DNA of 64,000 nt from LVI-A0039 sp033105485 (lineage in GTDB: Bacteria > Bacillota_I > Bacilli_A > UBA3375), in the NCBI GenBank assembly GCA_033105485.1, contig CP136956.1, forward strand, positions 1,302,001 through 1,366,000, read 5' to 3'. The notes beneath the pieces were generated by a model. That model was not told the DNA's origin and did not search any database. It saw only the letters and a program-made list of their open reading frames with translations. Position 1 is the first letter of the stretch. Each line of letters begins with the position of its first letter. The position numbers and the translations under genes were made by a program. Positions 1-8,661 of this stretch are shown here, one piece after another.

Positions 1-1
1 T

Positions 2-442
2 GGTGAGCGCTCACCGATTAATGATTCGGAAATCCGTGGTAGCTTTATTGGTTTATCACTTCACCATAGTGATGTGCATATGACAAGAGCAGTAATTGAA
101 GGTGTAGCTTTTAGTATTCGTCAAATATATGATGGAATGATGTTAAGTGGTGATCCACAATTTAAAATAACAGGTGGTGGAGCGAATAATAAACTATGGG
201 TACAAATTATTGCCGATGTAATCGGTAAGCCAATTAACCTAATTAATAGTAGTGAGGGACCAGCATTTGGTGCTGCGATTATAGCTTATGCAAATCACAC
301 AAATAGCGACGTAAGTGAAGTTGCGAGCAATGCGGTTAAGGTAGTTGATACAATATACCCAAGTACTAATAGTAAACTTTACATGGATAAGTATCAGAAG
401 TGGTTACAAATTTATCCAACTATAAAAAATATAAAATTATAA
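2..442 (+). CDS. xylB: FGGY-family sugar kinase, xylulokinase-like, 3' part only
   Basis: The reading frame is open from the first bases of the window, so only the C-terminal 146 residues are present. Visible FGGY C-terminal features are a GERSPINDSEIRGSF-type loop, ITGGGANNKLW (nucleotide-binding glycine motif) and SSEGPAFGAAIIAYA near the end. In the family this ATPase domain phosphorylates a ketopentose; the GGGAxxxLW...QIIAD and EGPAxGAA pattern fits xylulokinase best, which would feed D-xylulose-5-phosphate into the pentose phosphate pathway. Gluconokinase or another FGGY kinase cannot be excluded without the N-terminal domain. A strong hairpin with a T-run follows the stop codon, so this is the last gene of its operon. 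Confidence 0.8.
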   Translation, partial: GERSPINDSEIRGSFIGLSLHHSDVHMTRAVIEGVAFSIRQIYDGMMLSGDPQFKITGGGANNKLWVQIIADVIGKPINLINSSEGPAFGAAIIAYANHTNSDVSEVASNAVKVVDTIYPSTNSKLYMDKYQKWLQIYPTIKNIKL

Positions 443-472
443 AAACTAAAAATAACCTAATATATTACAAAA

Positions 473-503
473 AGTACCCTTTACTAAAGGGTGCTAGTTT
501 TAT
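473..503 (+). terminator. Intrinsic terminator after the FGGY kinase
   Basis: A 10-bp stem (473-482 with 486-495, core ACCCTTT/AAAGGGT, three-base loop) is followed by AGTTTT. It separates the kinase transcript from the esterase gene at 560. Confidence 0.75.
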
Positions 504-559
504 AATTGTGTAAAAAAACTTGTATGATACAATAAAGTAAAAGAAATAAGAGGAGTTAA

Positions 560-1498
560 ATGAAAATTGAAAATATTATTTTAAATAAGCATAGAAATGT
601 TTCAATCACAACTTATTTGTTGAAAAGAGCAGAAGAATTCGACTATAAGCCTAAACCTCCAATCGTATTAATTTGTCCTGGTGGTGGCTACACAAACTTG
701 TCTTCACGAGAATCTGAACCTATTGCACTTAGCTATAATGCATCAGGATTTAATGCAGTGGTTTTAGAGTATGGGATTGGTCAATATGCAAAGATGCCAG
801 GACCTGTTGAAGATTTAGCAGATGCGATGATTTTTATCAATGAACATGCTGACCAATGGGGAGTTGATAAAGAGAATATTTTTGTTGTTGGTTTCTCTGC
901 AGGTGGACATTTAGCGGCTGCTTTGGGTTCATTTTGGAATCGTAGTGATATTTTACCTAGATATAGTGGGAATCAGGCTATAATAAGGCCTAAAGGGATA
1001 ATATTATCTTACCCAGTGATTGATTTATTAGAAACGTCAATGTATACTGATTTTGAACATAAACCAGCTGCAACAATTGATGATATGGATGAACCTAATA
1101 TATATGATTTAACTCGTCAAGATGTATTTTCAATTCAGGATGATCAATTGTATGTAAATTTTAGAGAAATAATGAATGCCACAATGTGTGGAAAAAAAGC
1201 TGACTTAGATTTTATTAAAATGTATAGCATTAATAAACAAGTTAGTAAGAGTACATGCCCTTCATTTATTTGGCACACACTGGAAGACGATTTAATATTT
1301 CCGTCTAATTCACTGAAGTATGCTTTAAGTTTAGAAGCAAATAATGTTGATTACGAATTGCATATTTTTCCCCAAGGAAAACATGGCCTTGCTTTGGCAA
1401 ACAATATAACCGCTCATAGTCAGGAGCAAGTAGTTGAGAAATGTCAGTTATGGTTACCATTGTCAGTAGAATGGATAAAACTACAAATACAAAAATAA
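560..1498 (+). CDS. Alpha/beta-hydrolase esterase (BD-FAE / acetyl-esterase-like)
   Basis: A 312-residue cytoplasmic alpha/beta hydrolase with no signal peptide. An oxyanion-hole motif CPGGGY lies near residue 40, the nucleophile elbow GFSAGG has its serine at residue 113, and the acid and histidine of the triad are probably in LEDDLIF and GKHG near the C-terminus. This arrangement matches the BD-FAE/acetyl-xylan-esterase-like group, which removes acetyl or feruloyl groups from sugar oligomers. The start has the ribosome site AGAGGAG (548-554). The gene stands alone between the terminator at 473 and a convergent terminator, but two other esterases (1527, 4653) lie close by, suggesting that imported oligosaccharides are acylated. 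The exact substrate is not evident. Confidence 0.8.
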   Translation: MKIENIILNKHRNVSITTYLLKRAEEFDYKPKPPIVLICPGGGYTNLSSRESEPIALSYNASGFNAVVLEYGIGQYAKMPGPVEDLADAMIFINEHADQWGVDKENIFVVGFSAGGHLAAALGSFWNRSDILPRYSGNQAIIRPKGIILSYPVIDLLETSMYTDFEHKPAATIDDMDEPNIYDLTRQDVFSIQDDQLYVNFREIMNATMCGKKADLDFIKMYSINKQVSKSTCPSFIWHTLEDDLIFPSNSLKYALSLEANNVDYELHIFPQGKHGLALANNITAHSQEQVVEKCQLWLPLSVEWIKLQIQK

Positions 1499-1523
1499 AG
1501 ATGCTAACTGAGTTAGCATCTTT
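1497..1523. terminator. Bidirectional terminator between convergent esterase genes
   Basis: A perfect 12-bp stem (AAAGATGCTAAC with its complement, three-base loop TGA) lies between the stop codons of two convergent genes. A-rich sequence on one side and T-rich on the other lets it work in both directions. Confidence 0.8.
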
Positions 1524-1526
1524 CCT

Positions 1527-2171
1527 TTATTTAATTAAGTGTTCTTGAATTAATTCACACATTTTTATATAGCCATATTCATTGGGGTGAAGTCCATCAT
1601 TAGATAGACTCATATTCATGAAACCATACTCAGTTTGTAAAACTTGGTTGTAGTCAATTAAAACTACGTTGTTTTCTTGTGCATAATTTGCAATGTTTTC
1701 ATTTAGAATATTGATTATTGCATTAGTGTATTCAAAGTTTGTATCAGCTTCAAAATTGCATGTAATTGTACATAATTTGACAATGATTTTATTAGCAGTT
1801 AATTTTTTTACAATCAAATCTATGTATTTCATTGTATGTTCTACTAGTGAATCAATATCTTTTAATGTGTTGCCCTCTTCGAAATACCATGCTCGAAGAT
1901 CATTAACCCCTCCCATAAAAATAACTTCCTTAGGTTGGTGACTTAAAATATCTCTTTCGATACGTTCATACATATATGGCAGTCGATCCCCACCAATTCC
2001 GGCATTAATATATGTTTTATTAGTTATCCCATATCTGTTTAAATCGAATGCTTCAGTGATACTATCACCAAATAATGCTAAATCAATATCGGTGCCACTT
2101 TCTTTTATTAGTTTATTATGGTGCTTAAAAATTTGAGTTTTTACATCTGTATACTTGTAATTAAATATCAT
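1527..2171 (-). CDS. SGNH/GDSL-family hydrolase (probable carbohydrate esterase)
   Basis: A 214-residue protein with the SGNH blocks in order: FGDSITE (block I, nucleophile Ser37), GIGGDR (block II glycine), MGGVNDLR (block III, GxND) and DGLHPNEYGY (block V, catalytic Asp and His). There is no signal peptide, so it should act in the cytoplasm. Such proteins are lysophospholipase- or acetyl-esterase-like; next to a sugar ABC transporter and a CE7 esterase, deacetylation of imported oligosaccharides is the likely role (inference). It is divergent from the sugar-binding protein gene. A minus-strand TATAAT lies at 2204-2209 and the shared operator at 2224-2240 covers where its -35 would be, so the same regulator probably controls both directions. 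Confidence 0.8.
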   Translation of the reverse strand: MIFNYKYTDVKTQIFKHHNKLIKESGTDIDLALFGDSITEAFDLNRYGITNKTYINAGIGGDRLPYMYERIERDILSHQPKEVIFMGGVNDLRAWYFEEGNTLKDIDSLVEHTMKYIDLIVKKLTANKIIVKLCTITCNFEADTNFEYTNAIINILNENIANYAQENNVVLIDYNQVLQTEYGFMNMSLSNDGLHPNEYGYIKMCELIQEHLIK

Positions 2172-2223
2172 AATCTTCCTCTTTTCTATACATTTACATT
2201 TATATTATACACCCTTTTCTAAT

Positions 2224-2240
2224 AAAAGTACTATATTTTT
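2224..2240. promoter_or_regulatory. AAAGTAC-type operator, site A
   Basis: AAAAGTACTATATTTTT is an imperfect copy of the inverted repeat found at 4584, 13560 and 23779. It lies 10 bp upstream of the -35 of the binding-protein promoter and over the expected -35 of the divergent SGNH gene. The nearby GntR protein (3777-4490) is the likeliest binder (inference). Confidence 0.5.
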
Positions 2241-2250
2241 ATCCCAAAAC

Positions 2251-2279
2251 TTGAAACCTTTACAAAAGTGTGATATCAT
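2251..2279 (+). promoter_or_regulatory. SigA-type promoter of the sugar-binding lipoprotein gene
   Basis: TTGAAA (2251-2256), a 17-bp spacer and TATCAT (2274-2279). The predicted transcript starts near 2286, which supports the ATG at 2310 as start codon, with GAAAGGG ahead of it. Confidence 0.7.
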
Positions 2280-2309
2280 AGTGGCATAACGTTGAAAGGG
2301 ATGAGAAAA

Positions 2310-3701
2310 ATGAATAGAAAATTTTTAAGTTTAATGTTACTTGGATCTGTTGGTTTAGCAGGATGTTCAAGTGGAACAGCTGATACTGGATCAGGAGATG
2401 TAGAGGAAATTACATTATGGACAGCATCAACAATGTACTTTTTAGGGGATGAAAAAGTAGATGAAAACGGGAATACGTACCGTGATGAATCAACTGCAGT
2501 ATATTTACATGCAGCTGAGCAATTTGAAGCAGAAACGGGAATTAAAGTTAACTTTAAGACTGTTGAAGCTGGAAACAACAATGTTGACTCATTAGTAAAA
2601 AACGGAGATGCATCTGTAGATATTTATGCTGCGGCACCTGTTATGACTGATGATCAAATCGTGGAATATATGGAACCAGCATTTAACTCTGTTGATGCTT
2701 GTAACGAAGTATATCGTGATTGTGAAATGTACGTACAAAGTGATGGTAACATTTATGTACAAGTTCCATCTGTTGCATATGATGGATTAGTAGTATATAA
2801 TGAAGATGTTATTAAAGCTGCTGGATATGATGAGATTCCAGCTGATATGGAAACTTTCATGGAAATGTTAGGTGACATTAAAGAAATGGGTGTAACACCA
2901 ATTTCTGAACACAGAATTGAAAACTGGCCTTTAGCAACATTTGATACTTTTGCAGGATACGTTGGTAACGAAGCAGGAGCATTAGGTGAAATGTTAAAAT
3001 CAGATACGCCATTTGCTGCTGATGAAACAATGGGTAAAACTGGAAGAATCTTAGCAGAATTAGCATCTAATGGTTACTTCGAACAATCAACATATGCTGA
3101 CTTCGGTGTTGCAATGGATTCTGTTGCATACGGTGATGCGGGTATGATGTTATTAGGTAACTGGGTAGCACCACAAATTATTTCTCGTATCCCTGACGGT
3201 GAAGATACAACTATTAAAGTTGCTCCATTCCCAACATTAGAAGGTGACGATGAATTAAATGTATCATTAGTACCTAACGTTTACTTCTATATTCCAAAAG
3301 GAAGTGACGCTAAAGAGGAATCACAACAATTTATTGACTACTTAATTAATAGTCAAGAAGTACAAGAGGCATGGTCTGCAACTCCAAACTTAGCAGACAG
3401 TAGTAAATTTGCTGATACAATTCCTAGTTATGTATCTGACTTAGCTGCAGATATTGAAGCTGGTGACGTTGTTACAATTCCAACATATGTATATTCTCCA
3501 AATATCTTAGCAGCACAAGAAATTTTAAAAGATATGGGTGTTTATGCAGACCAAAAGTATTGGGGTAACATTTATGATGCCGCAACAACTGGTGGAATGG
3601 AAGACGCTGAAAAAGCAATGGACGATTTAAATGAATTATGGGCAAGTGCAAAAGAAGCACGAGGAACTGAATATCAAGAAGTTGATTACGGTGATGCTTA
3701 A
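2310..3701 (+). CDS. Sugar ABC transporter substrate-binding lipoprotein
   Basis: A 463-residue extracellular solute-binding protein (MalE/MsmE type). The N-terminus MNRKFLSLMLLGSVGLAGC is a lipoprotein signal with lipobox LAGC and Cys19 as the lipidated residue; the mature protein starts with a Ser/Gly/Thr-rich linker. The in-frame TTG at 2292 and ATG at 2301 are poorer starts because GAAAGGG is correctly spaced only for 2310. It delivers oligosaccharides to the permeases at 6968 and 7831. It has its own promoter and terminator, separate from the permease operon, which would allow the excess of binding protein that these systems need. Neighbouring esterases and GH1 suggest acetylated beta-linked oligosaccharides; the actual ligand is unknown. 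Confidence 0.88.
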   Translation: MNRKFLSLMLLGSVGLAGCSSGTADTGSGDVEEITLWTASTMYFLGDEKVDENGNTYRDESTAVYLHAAEQFEAETGIKVNFKTVEAGNNNVDSLVKNGDASVDIYAAAPVMTDDQIVEYMEPAFNSVDACNEVYRDCEMYVQSDGNIYVQVPSVAYDGLVVYNEDVIKAAGYDEIPADMETFMEMLGDIKEMGVTPISEHRIENWPLATFDTFAGYVGNEAGALGEMLKSDTPFAADETMGKTGRILAELASNGYFEQSTYADFGVAMDSVAYGDAGMMLLGNWVAPQIISRIPDGEDTTIKVAPFPTLEGDDELNVSLVPNVYFYIPKGSDAKEESQQFIDYLINSQEVQEAWSATPNLADSSKFADTIPSYVSDLAADIEAGDVVTIPTYVYSPNILAAQEILKDMGVYADQKYWGNIYDAATTGGMEDAEKAMDDLNELWASAKEARGTEYQEVDYGDA

Positions 3702-3709
3702 TAAAAATT

Positions 3710-3737
3710 AGAGATGGTTTTCCATCTCTTTTTTTTT
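3710..3737 (+). terminator. Intrinsic terminator after the binding-protein gene
   Basis: An 8-bp stem AGAGATGG/CCATCTCT with a TTTT loop, followed by nine T residues. Confidence 0.9.
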
Positions 3738-3750
3738 ATGTTTATAGGTA

Positions 3751-3785
3751 TAAAAAAAGGTGTAATGTATTGAACATTACACCTT
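3751..3785 (-). terminator. Intrinsic terminator of the GntR gene (minus strand)
   Basis: A 12-bp perfect stem (3757-3768 with 3774-3785) that includes the regulator's stop codon, followed on the minus strand by seven T residues. Confidence 0.85.
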
Positions 3786-4490
3786 AGTATGAATTGAGTT
3801 AAAAACGAAATTAGCAGGATTATGTTTTGAAATTGAATATTCAAAAATATCACCAGTACTTAAAAAATGGATACCTTCAACGATTGCAATAGGATCATTT
3901 TTATCTAAATGCATATATTTAATACACTCTTCGTCTGCCTTACTAACTGTTATTTTCTTATGAACACTTTTAATTTTTAAACTTAGTGTTTCTTCTACGT
4001 AGTTAAAGAATGACCCGCTTATATCATTTTTAGTCAATCCAGGAATAGTTGTAATCGGTACAAAACTTTCGATTATAACACCTTTTTCATCAGCTACAGT
4101 TCTTAATTTTTTAAAATGATATACAAAACTATCAGTAGAGATTGATAAAATTTCAGCTACTTCCTCAGATGGATTAATAACTTCAAATAATATTAATTCA
4201 TTTGTGATTGTATCATTTTCCCCGATGTTTCGTGTTTGTCCCCCGACATAACTATCAGCCTTTTCATATGCATCTAATTCAAAGGCAGATTTAACAAAGG
4301 TTCCTTTACCTCGTTGTCTATAAATTAATCCTTCAAACACAAGTTGCTCTAAAGCTTTCTTCATAGTTTGTTTTGAGCAGTTATATTGTTCACAAAGTTC
4401 ATATTCATAAGGAAGAGCTGAGTTCTTCTCTAATTGTCCACTTCGTATTTTAGTTCGCAAATCATTTGCGATTGTTTCATATTTTGTCAT
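3777..4490 (-). CDS. GntR-family transcriptional regulator, HutC/UTRA subfamily
   Basis: A 237-residue regulator. Residues 1-70 form the GntR winged helix (ending QRGKGTFVKS) and about 90-237 form a UTRA effector domain, the fold that binds sugars or sugar phosphates in HutC-type repressors. It lies between the binding-protein gene and the divergent esterase-GH1-ABC operon, so local control of sugar uptake is likely. A minus-strand TATAAT lies at 4525-4530. A nearly perfect inverted repeat (4584-4599) in the divergent promoter region is the best candidate operator, with relatives at 2224, 13560 and 23779. The inducer is unknown. A second UTRA regulator is at 32976. Confidence 0.9.
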   Translation of the reverse strand: MTKYETIANDLRTKIRSGQLEKNSALPYEYELCEQYNCSKQTMKKALEQLVFEGLIYRQRGKGTFVKSAFELDAYEKADSYVGGQTRNIGENDTITNELILFEVINPSEEVAEILSISTDSFVYHFKKLRTVADEKGVIIESFVPITTIPGLTKNDISGSFFNYVEETLSLKIKSVHKKITVSKADEECIKYMHLDKNDPIAIVEGIHFLSTGDIFEYSISKHNPANFVFNSIHTKV

Positions 4491-4583
4491 AAATTCCTTC
4501 CCAAACTATTAAGTTTATAGTAAGATTATAGCAAATTTAGAAAGAAATATTCATTAATTTTGTAAATGTTAACTTTTTATAAC

Positions 4584-4600
4584 AAAAGTACTGTACTTTA
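4584..4600. promoter_or_regulatory. AAAGTAC-type operator, site B (best copy)
   Basis: AAAGTAC-T-GTACTTT (4585-4599) is a perfect 7-bp inverted repeat around one base. It lies immediately upstream of the plus-strand -10-like TACAAT (4604-4609), overlapping the spacer of the esterase/GH1 operon promoter, where bound repressor would block RNA polymerase. A cre-like TGTAAATGTTAACT lies just upstream at 4561-4574. Confidence 0.6.
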
Positions 4601-4652
4601 TGTTACAATGGATATGTATTAATGGAGTAGGGACAAAAAAATTGGAGGATTT

Positions 4653-5567
4653 ATGTTTGGCGATTATCAATCAAAAGCGATTAAACCAAAACGATTTGAT
4701 GAGTTCTATAAAGAACTTAGGGAAACTTCAACATATAGTAATGTTGTAATAACAGAGAATGAGCAGTTTAGTATAGAAGGTGTATCAGTTAATGATTTAT
4801 ACTTTGATACAAACGATGGGGCGAATATACATGTTAAGTATACATACCCGACTGATCAAGCGATTAAGAAAGTTTTACTTGTTTTTCATGGATACCACGT
4901 TAGTTGTGGGGCATGGTTCGAAAAGATAGCTTATGCTAAGCTTGGATTTGCAGTATTAGCTATAGATGTTAGAGGGCAATCTGGGAAGTCTACAGATGTA
5001 AGTATAACTAGCGGATCAACTTTAAAAGGATTAGTAATTAAGGGTGTTAATGAAGGGTATGAAAATTTATATTATACACAAGTATATATGGATACATATA
5101 GATTAGCTAATTTGGCTAAGGAATTACATCCAAATACACCGTTAATAGCACTAGGAGAATCTCAAGGTGGAGCATTAGCATCCGTTTGTTCAGCACTCAC
5201 ACCTGAGATTGAACAATGTTTAATTAATTATCCTTATTTAAGTGATATTAAACATGCGTATGAAGTTGGTGCAGGATATGATGGAATTGAAAATTATTTC
5301 AAATGGGAAGATCCGCTTGCAGAAACATATGAACAATTTTTTGAGACTTTAAGTTATATAGATATACAGTTCTTCGCAAAACAAATAAAAGCAGATGTAC
5401 ACATGTTTGTTGGGAAAAAAGATATTGTTTGTCCCCTTGAATGTCAAAGTGCTTTTTATAATAAATTAGACTGTAATAAAAAAGTATACTTCTATCCTGA
5501 AAAAGGTCATGAGTACTTAGATGGATCAGAAGACATAAAATTAAAATTAATAATGAAGGAGTTATAA
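4653..5567 (+). CDS. CE7-family acetyl esterase (acetylxylan esterase / cephalosporin-C deacetylase)
   Basis: A 304-residue alpha/beta hydrolase with the CE7 signatures in order: VFHGYH near residue 78, the RGQSG motif near residue 110, GESQGG with nucleophile Ser170, an Asp in KKDIVCP and GHEY containing the triad histidine. CE7 enzymes remove acetyl groups from short xylo- and other oligosaccharides in the cytoplasm, and no signal peptide is present here. The start has GGAGGA (4643-4648) upstream. Its stop overlaps the GH1 start by one base (TAATGA), so deacetylation and hydrolysis are translationally coupled. It is the first gene of the operon that continues into the ABC permeases. Confidence 0.88.
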   Translation: MFGDYQSKAIKPKRFDEFYKELRETSTYSNVVITENEQFSIEGVSVNDLYFDTNDGANIHVKYTYPTDQAIKKVLLVFHGYHVSCGAWFEKIAYAKLGFAVLAIDVRGQSGKSTDVSITSGSTLKGLVIKGVNEGYENLYYTQVYMDTYRLANLAKELHPNTPLIALGESQGGALASVCSALTPEIEQCLINYPYLSDIKHAYEVGAGYDGIENYFKWEDPLAETYEQFFETLSYIDIQFFAKQIKADVHMFVGKKDIVCPLECQSAFYNKLDCNKKVYFYPEKGHEYLDGSEDIKLKLIMKEL

Positions 5568-6958
5568 TGAAATACGAATTTCCAGAGAATTTTTTATGGG
5601 GAGCTGCAGCTAGTGGACCTCAAACTGAAGGGATTACAAACAAACAACACCAATCAACTTGGGAGCATTGGTTTGAACAAGAACCAGATAGATTTTATAA
5701 TAATCTATCTAACTTTGTAGCATGTGATACATACAATAGATATAAAGAAGATGCGAAGTTAATGAAGAGCATTAATATGAACTCATTTAGAACATCTATT
5801 CAATGGTCACGTTTAATTGATGATTTTGAAACAGCATCTGTTAATGAGGATGCAAAAAATTTCTATAGAGATTATTTCGAGGAGCTAATTGCAAATGGTG
5901 TAACACCTGTAATTAACTTATTCCACTTTGATATGCCAATGCCTTTATATGAGCAATATGGTGGATTTGAATCAAAACATGTTAGTGAATTATTTGCTAA
6001 GTATGCAAAAGTTTGTTTTGAATTATATGGAGATATTGTAAAATTATGGACAACATTCAATGAGCCAATAGTTACTGTTGAAGGTGGGTATTTTGATGAT
6101 TTTCATTTTCCAAATAAAGTAGATCCCAAATTAGGAATTCAAGTAGGGTATAATACACAATTAGCTCATGCTTTAGCAGTTAAAGAGTTTAAGGCACTAA
6201 ATACTGGTGGTGAAATTGGGATTACTGTTAATTTAACACCAGCATACCCAAGAAGCAATAACCCAGCAGATTTAAAGGCTAGTGAAATTGCAGATGCAAT
6301 TTTAAATAAGAGCTTTGTTGATCCAAGTGTAAAAGGTCATTTCCCACAATTACTAATTGATTTATTACGTGAAGATGATATGTTACCAGAATATACCAAA
6401 GATGAATTAGAAATTATTAGTGAAAACTTAGTTGATTTCATTGGTATTAATTATTATGTTCCTCAAAGAGTATGTGCACCAAGACACTTACATAACCCTG
6501 AGAGCCCATGGCACTATGGTAAGTATTTTGATGGATATAGCATGCCGGGAAGTAGAAATAATCCTCACCGTGATAATAATGAAATCTATCCTAAGGCGAT
6601 TTATGATATTGCAAAAACAGTTCAAAATGAATATGGAAACATTAAATGGTATGTTGCTGAAATCGGTATTAGTATCACAAATGAAGATTCATTAAGAGAC
6701 GAATCAGGAATGGTTGATGATTCTTTCAGAACTAGTTTATTCAAAGAGCATATGGTTCAGTTACATAAAGCAATTGAAGAAGGAAGTAACTGTTTCGGAG
6801 TACATCAATGGACTTTTATTGATAACTGGTCTTGGATTAACTCACACAAACGTAGATACGGATTCTTCTATTTAGATCTTGAAACAAGAGATAGACATAT
6901 GAAAAAGCATGCATTATACTTTAAACAATTAGTTGAAGATAATGGATTTGAAATGTAA
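5567..6958 (+). CDS. GH1 beta-glycosidase
   Basis: A 463-residue GH1 TIM-barrel enzyme. It has an N-terminal FLWGAAASGPQTEG, acid/base Glu166 in TFNEP and nucleophile Glu365 in VAEIGIS, a departure from the usual TENG. The sugar -1 region reads NWSWINSHKRRYGF: Ser and Tyr of the 6-phospho-glycosidase triad are present but its Lys is Arg. It would cleave imported beta-linked oligosaccharides in the cytoplasm. Because the operon has an ABC importer and no PTS, an unphosphorylated or kinase-phosphorylated substrate is likely. It is closely related to the GH1 at 43614, which also sits in an ABC operon. Ten bases separate it from the first permease gene. Confidence 0.88.
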   Translation: MKYEFPENFLWGAAASGPQTEGITNKQHQSTWEHWFEQEPDRFYNNLSNFVACDTYNRYKEDAKLMKSINMNSFRTSIQWSRLIDDFETASVNEDAKNFYRDYFEELIANGVTPVINLFHFDMPMPLYEQYGGFESKHVSELFAKYAKVCFELYGDIVKLWTTFNEPIVTVEGGYFDDFHFPNKVDPKLGIQVGYNTQLAHALAVKEFKALNTGGEIGITVNLTPAYPRSNNPADLKASEIADAILNKSFVDPSVKGHFPQLLIDLLREDDMLPEYTKDELEIISENLVDFIGINYYVPQRVCAPRHLHNPESPWHYGKYFDGYSMPGSRNNPHRDNNEIYPKAIYDIAKTVQNEYGNIKWYVAEIGISITNEDSLRDESGMVDDSFRTSLFKEHMVQLHKAIEEGSNCFGVHQWTFIDNWSWINSHKRRYGFFYLDLETRDRHMKKHALYFKQLVEDNGFEM

Positions 6959-6967
6959 GGAGTAAAT

Positions 6968-7831
6968 GTGAAAAGTCAAAACGAAGTAAAGAAACTAATA
7001 TTTTTCTTCACTGTAATTCCAGTGGCATTAGTATTAGTATTCTCATATATACCAATATTCGCAGTGTTCTTTTATAGTTTAACTGACTGGGGTGGAGATA
7101 AGTTAAATGATTTTACATTTGTTGGTTTAGCTAACTATAAAATGATATTAACAAACCCAAACTATATTGCATTATTTAAAAATACAATATGGTATATGTT
7201 ATCATCAATTCCTCAATTGATTTTTGCGCTTATTTTAGCAATTATCTTAAATGACAAAATTCGAGGGGAAAAAGGATTTAAAGCAATCGTTATGATTCCC
7301 TACTTATTAAATGGGGTAGTAGTAGCATTACTATTTTCTTCATTCCTGAATCAATCGGGAGGGTTAAATCAAATTTTAGGTATATTTGGAATTGATAGTC
7401 AAATGGACTGGTTAACAAATTCAAAAGTAGTAAATCCGATCCTAGCATCAATTTCAGTGTGGAGATACTATGGATTTAACTTCATTCTATTCTTAGCGGC
7501 AATCCAAAGTATTCCAGAAAATTTATATGAGGCATGTGATATTGATGGAGCTGGTTATTGGTATCGTATTAGATATCTAATTATTCCATCAATTAGAAGA
7601 ATTTTATTCATTAATATTCTACTTAGTGTTTCAGGTGCAATTCAAGTATTCGAGATGCCATATATTATGACAAGTGGTAACTTCGGTAGTTCTACGCCAT
7701 TAATTGCAATTAATCAAATTGCATTCCAAGATATGCGTGTAGGTATGGGAGCGGCGTTCTCAGTTATTATCTTAATTATTGTTGCAACAGTAGTTGTAAT
7801 TCAAAACTTATTATTTAAGGAGGAAGACTAA
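6968..7831 (+). CDS. Sugar ABC transporter permease, MalF/UgpA type
   Basis: A 287-residue membrane protein with about six hydrophobic helices. The EAA-loop EACDIDGAGYWYRIRYLIIP contacts the ATPase. The start is GTG, preceded by AAGGAG (6957-6962). It pairs with the next permease, overlaps it by one base (TAATG) and would use the binding protein at 2310 and the ATPase at 9232. Substrate specificity cannot be read from the sequence; the co-transcribed CE7 esterase and GH1 point to acetylated beta-oligosaccharides. Confidence 0.9.
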   Translation: MKSQNEVKKLIFFFTVIPVALVLVFSYIPIFAVFFYSLTDWGGDKLNDFTFVGLANYKMILTNPNYIALFKNTIWYMLSSIPQLIFALILAIILNDKIRGEKGFKAIVMIPYLLNGVVVALLFSSFLNQSGGLNQILGIFGIDSQMDWLTNSKVVNPILASISVWRYYGFNFILFLAAIQSIPENLYEACDIDGAGYWYRIRYLIIPSIRRILFINILLSVSGAIQVFEMPYIMTSGNFGSSTPLIAINQIAFQDMRVGMGAAFSVIILIIVATVVVIQNLLFKEED

Positions 7832-8661
7832 TGGTTAAAAAGAAAAGTTTATTAACAATAATAGTACAATATTCAGTAATGATTATGGCAGCATTATTTG
7901 CTTTATTACCAATTATCACTGTATTATTTAACTCATTCAAAACAAAAGTTGAGTTATATGAGACAATGCCATTTACTCCACCAGAAAGTTTTTTAAACTT
8001 CTACAATTACGAATATGCATGGACTTCAGGAGACTTTATTCATGCATTCTTAAATACAATTTTTATATTAGTAGTAGCATTATTCTTCTCGATTAACTTC
8101 TCAGCTATGATAGGATTTGTTCTTCATAGATTTGACTTTAGAGGGAAAAAAATGATTAAAGGAATGTTTACATTAACAGTATTCATTCCAGTAGTAACTA
8201 CTCAAGTTATTGTGTTCCAAATGATCTATGCAATGGGATTATACAATACTATCTTTGCGCCATTATTACTATATATTGGTGTTGACATTATTGCAATTTA
8301 TACAATGTTACAAACATATGATTCTATTCCAAAATCAATTGATGAATCAGGAATGATTGATGGAGCAAGTTATTACACTATTTACTTTAAATTAATATAT
8401 CCATTATTAAAACCTGCAATTGCGTCATTAATTATAATCAAAGGTATTGGTATTTACAATGATTTCTATGTACCTAACTTATATTTACAAGGTGATGCAA
8501 ATACCGTAGCTACAGCGCTATACCAATTTACAAGTTCACTATCAGCTCCACAAGAAGTTGTAAGTGCAGCAGTTATTATCGTAATGATTCCAACAATAGT
8601 AATTTTCTTAATTCTTCAGAAATACTTCTATAGTGGGTTTACTGCCGGAAGTGTTAAATAA
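7831..8661 (+). CDS. Sugar ABC transporter permease, MalG/UgpE type
   Basis: A 276-residue permease with six predicted helices and the EAA-like loop DESGMIDGASYYTIYFKLIYP. The C-terminal FTAGSVK ending is typical of MalG-type carbohydrate permeases. Its start overlaps the upstream permease stop by one base and its own stop overlaps the DUF624 start by one base (TAATG), indicating tight translational coupling of the membrane components. Confidence 0.9.
   Translation: MVKKKSLLTIIVQYSVMIMAALFALLPIITVLFNSFKTKVELYETMPFTPPESFLNFYNYEYAWTSGDFIHAFLNTIFILVVALFFSINFSAMIGFVLHRFDFRGKKMIKGMFTLTVFIPVVTTQVIVFQMIYAMGLYNTIFAPLLLYIGVDIIAIYTMLQTYDSIPKSIDESGMIDGASYYTIYFKLIYPLLKPAIASLIIIKGIGIYNDFYVPNLYLQGDANTVATALYQFTSSLSAPQEVVSAAVIIVMIPTIVIFLILQKYFYSGFTAGSVK

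Noticed and set aside
2292..2309. Earlier TTG/ATG starts for the first binding protein
   Set aside because: The ribosome-binding sequence would fall inside or touch these codons; only ATG 2310 is correctly spaced and gives a normal lipoprotein signal.
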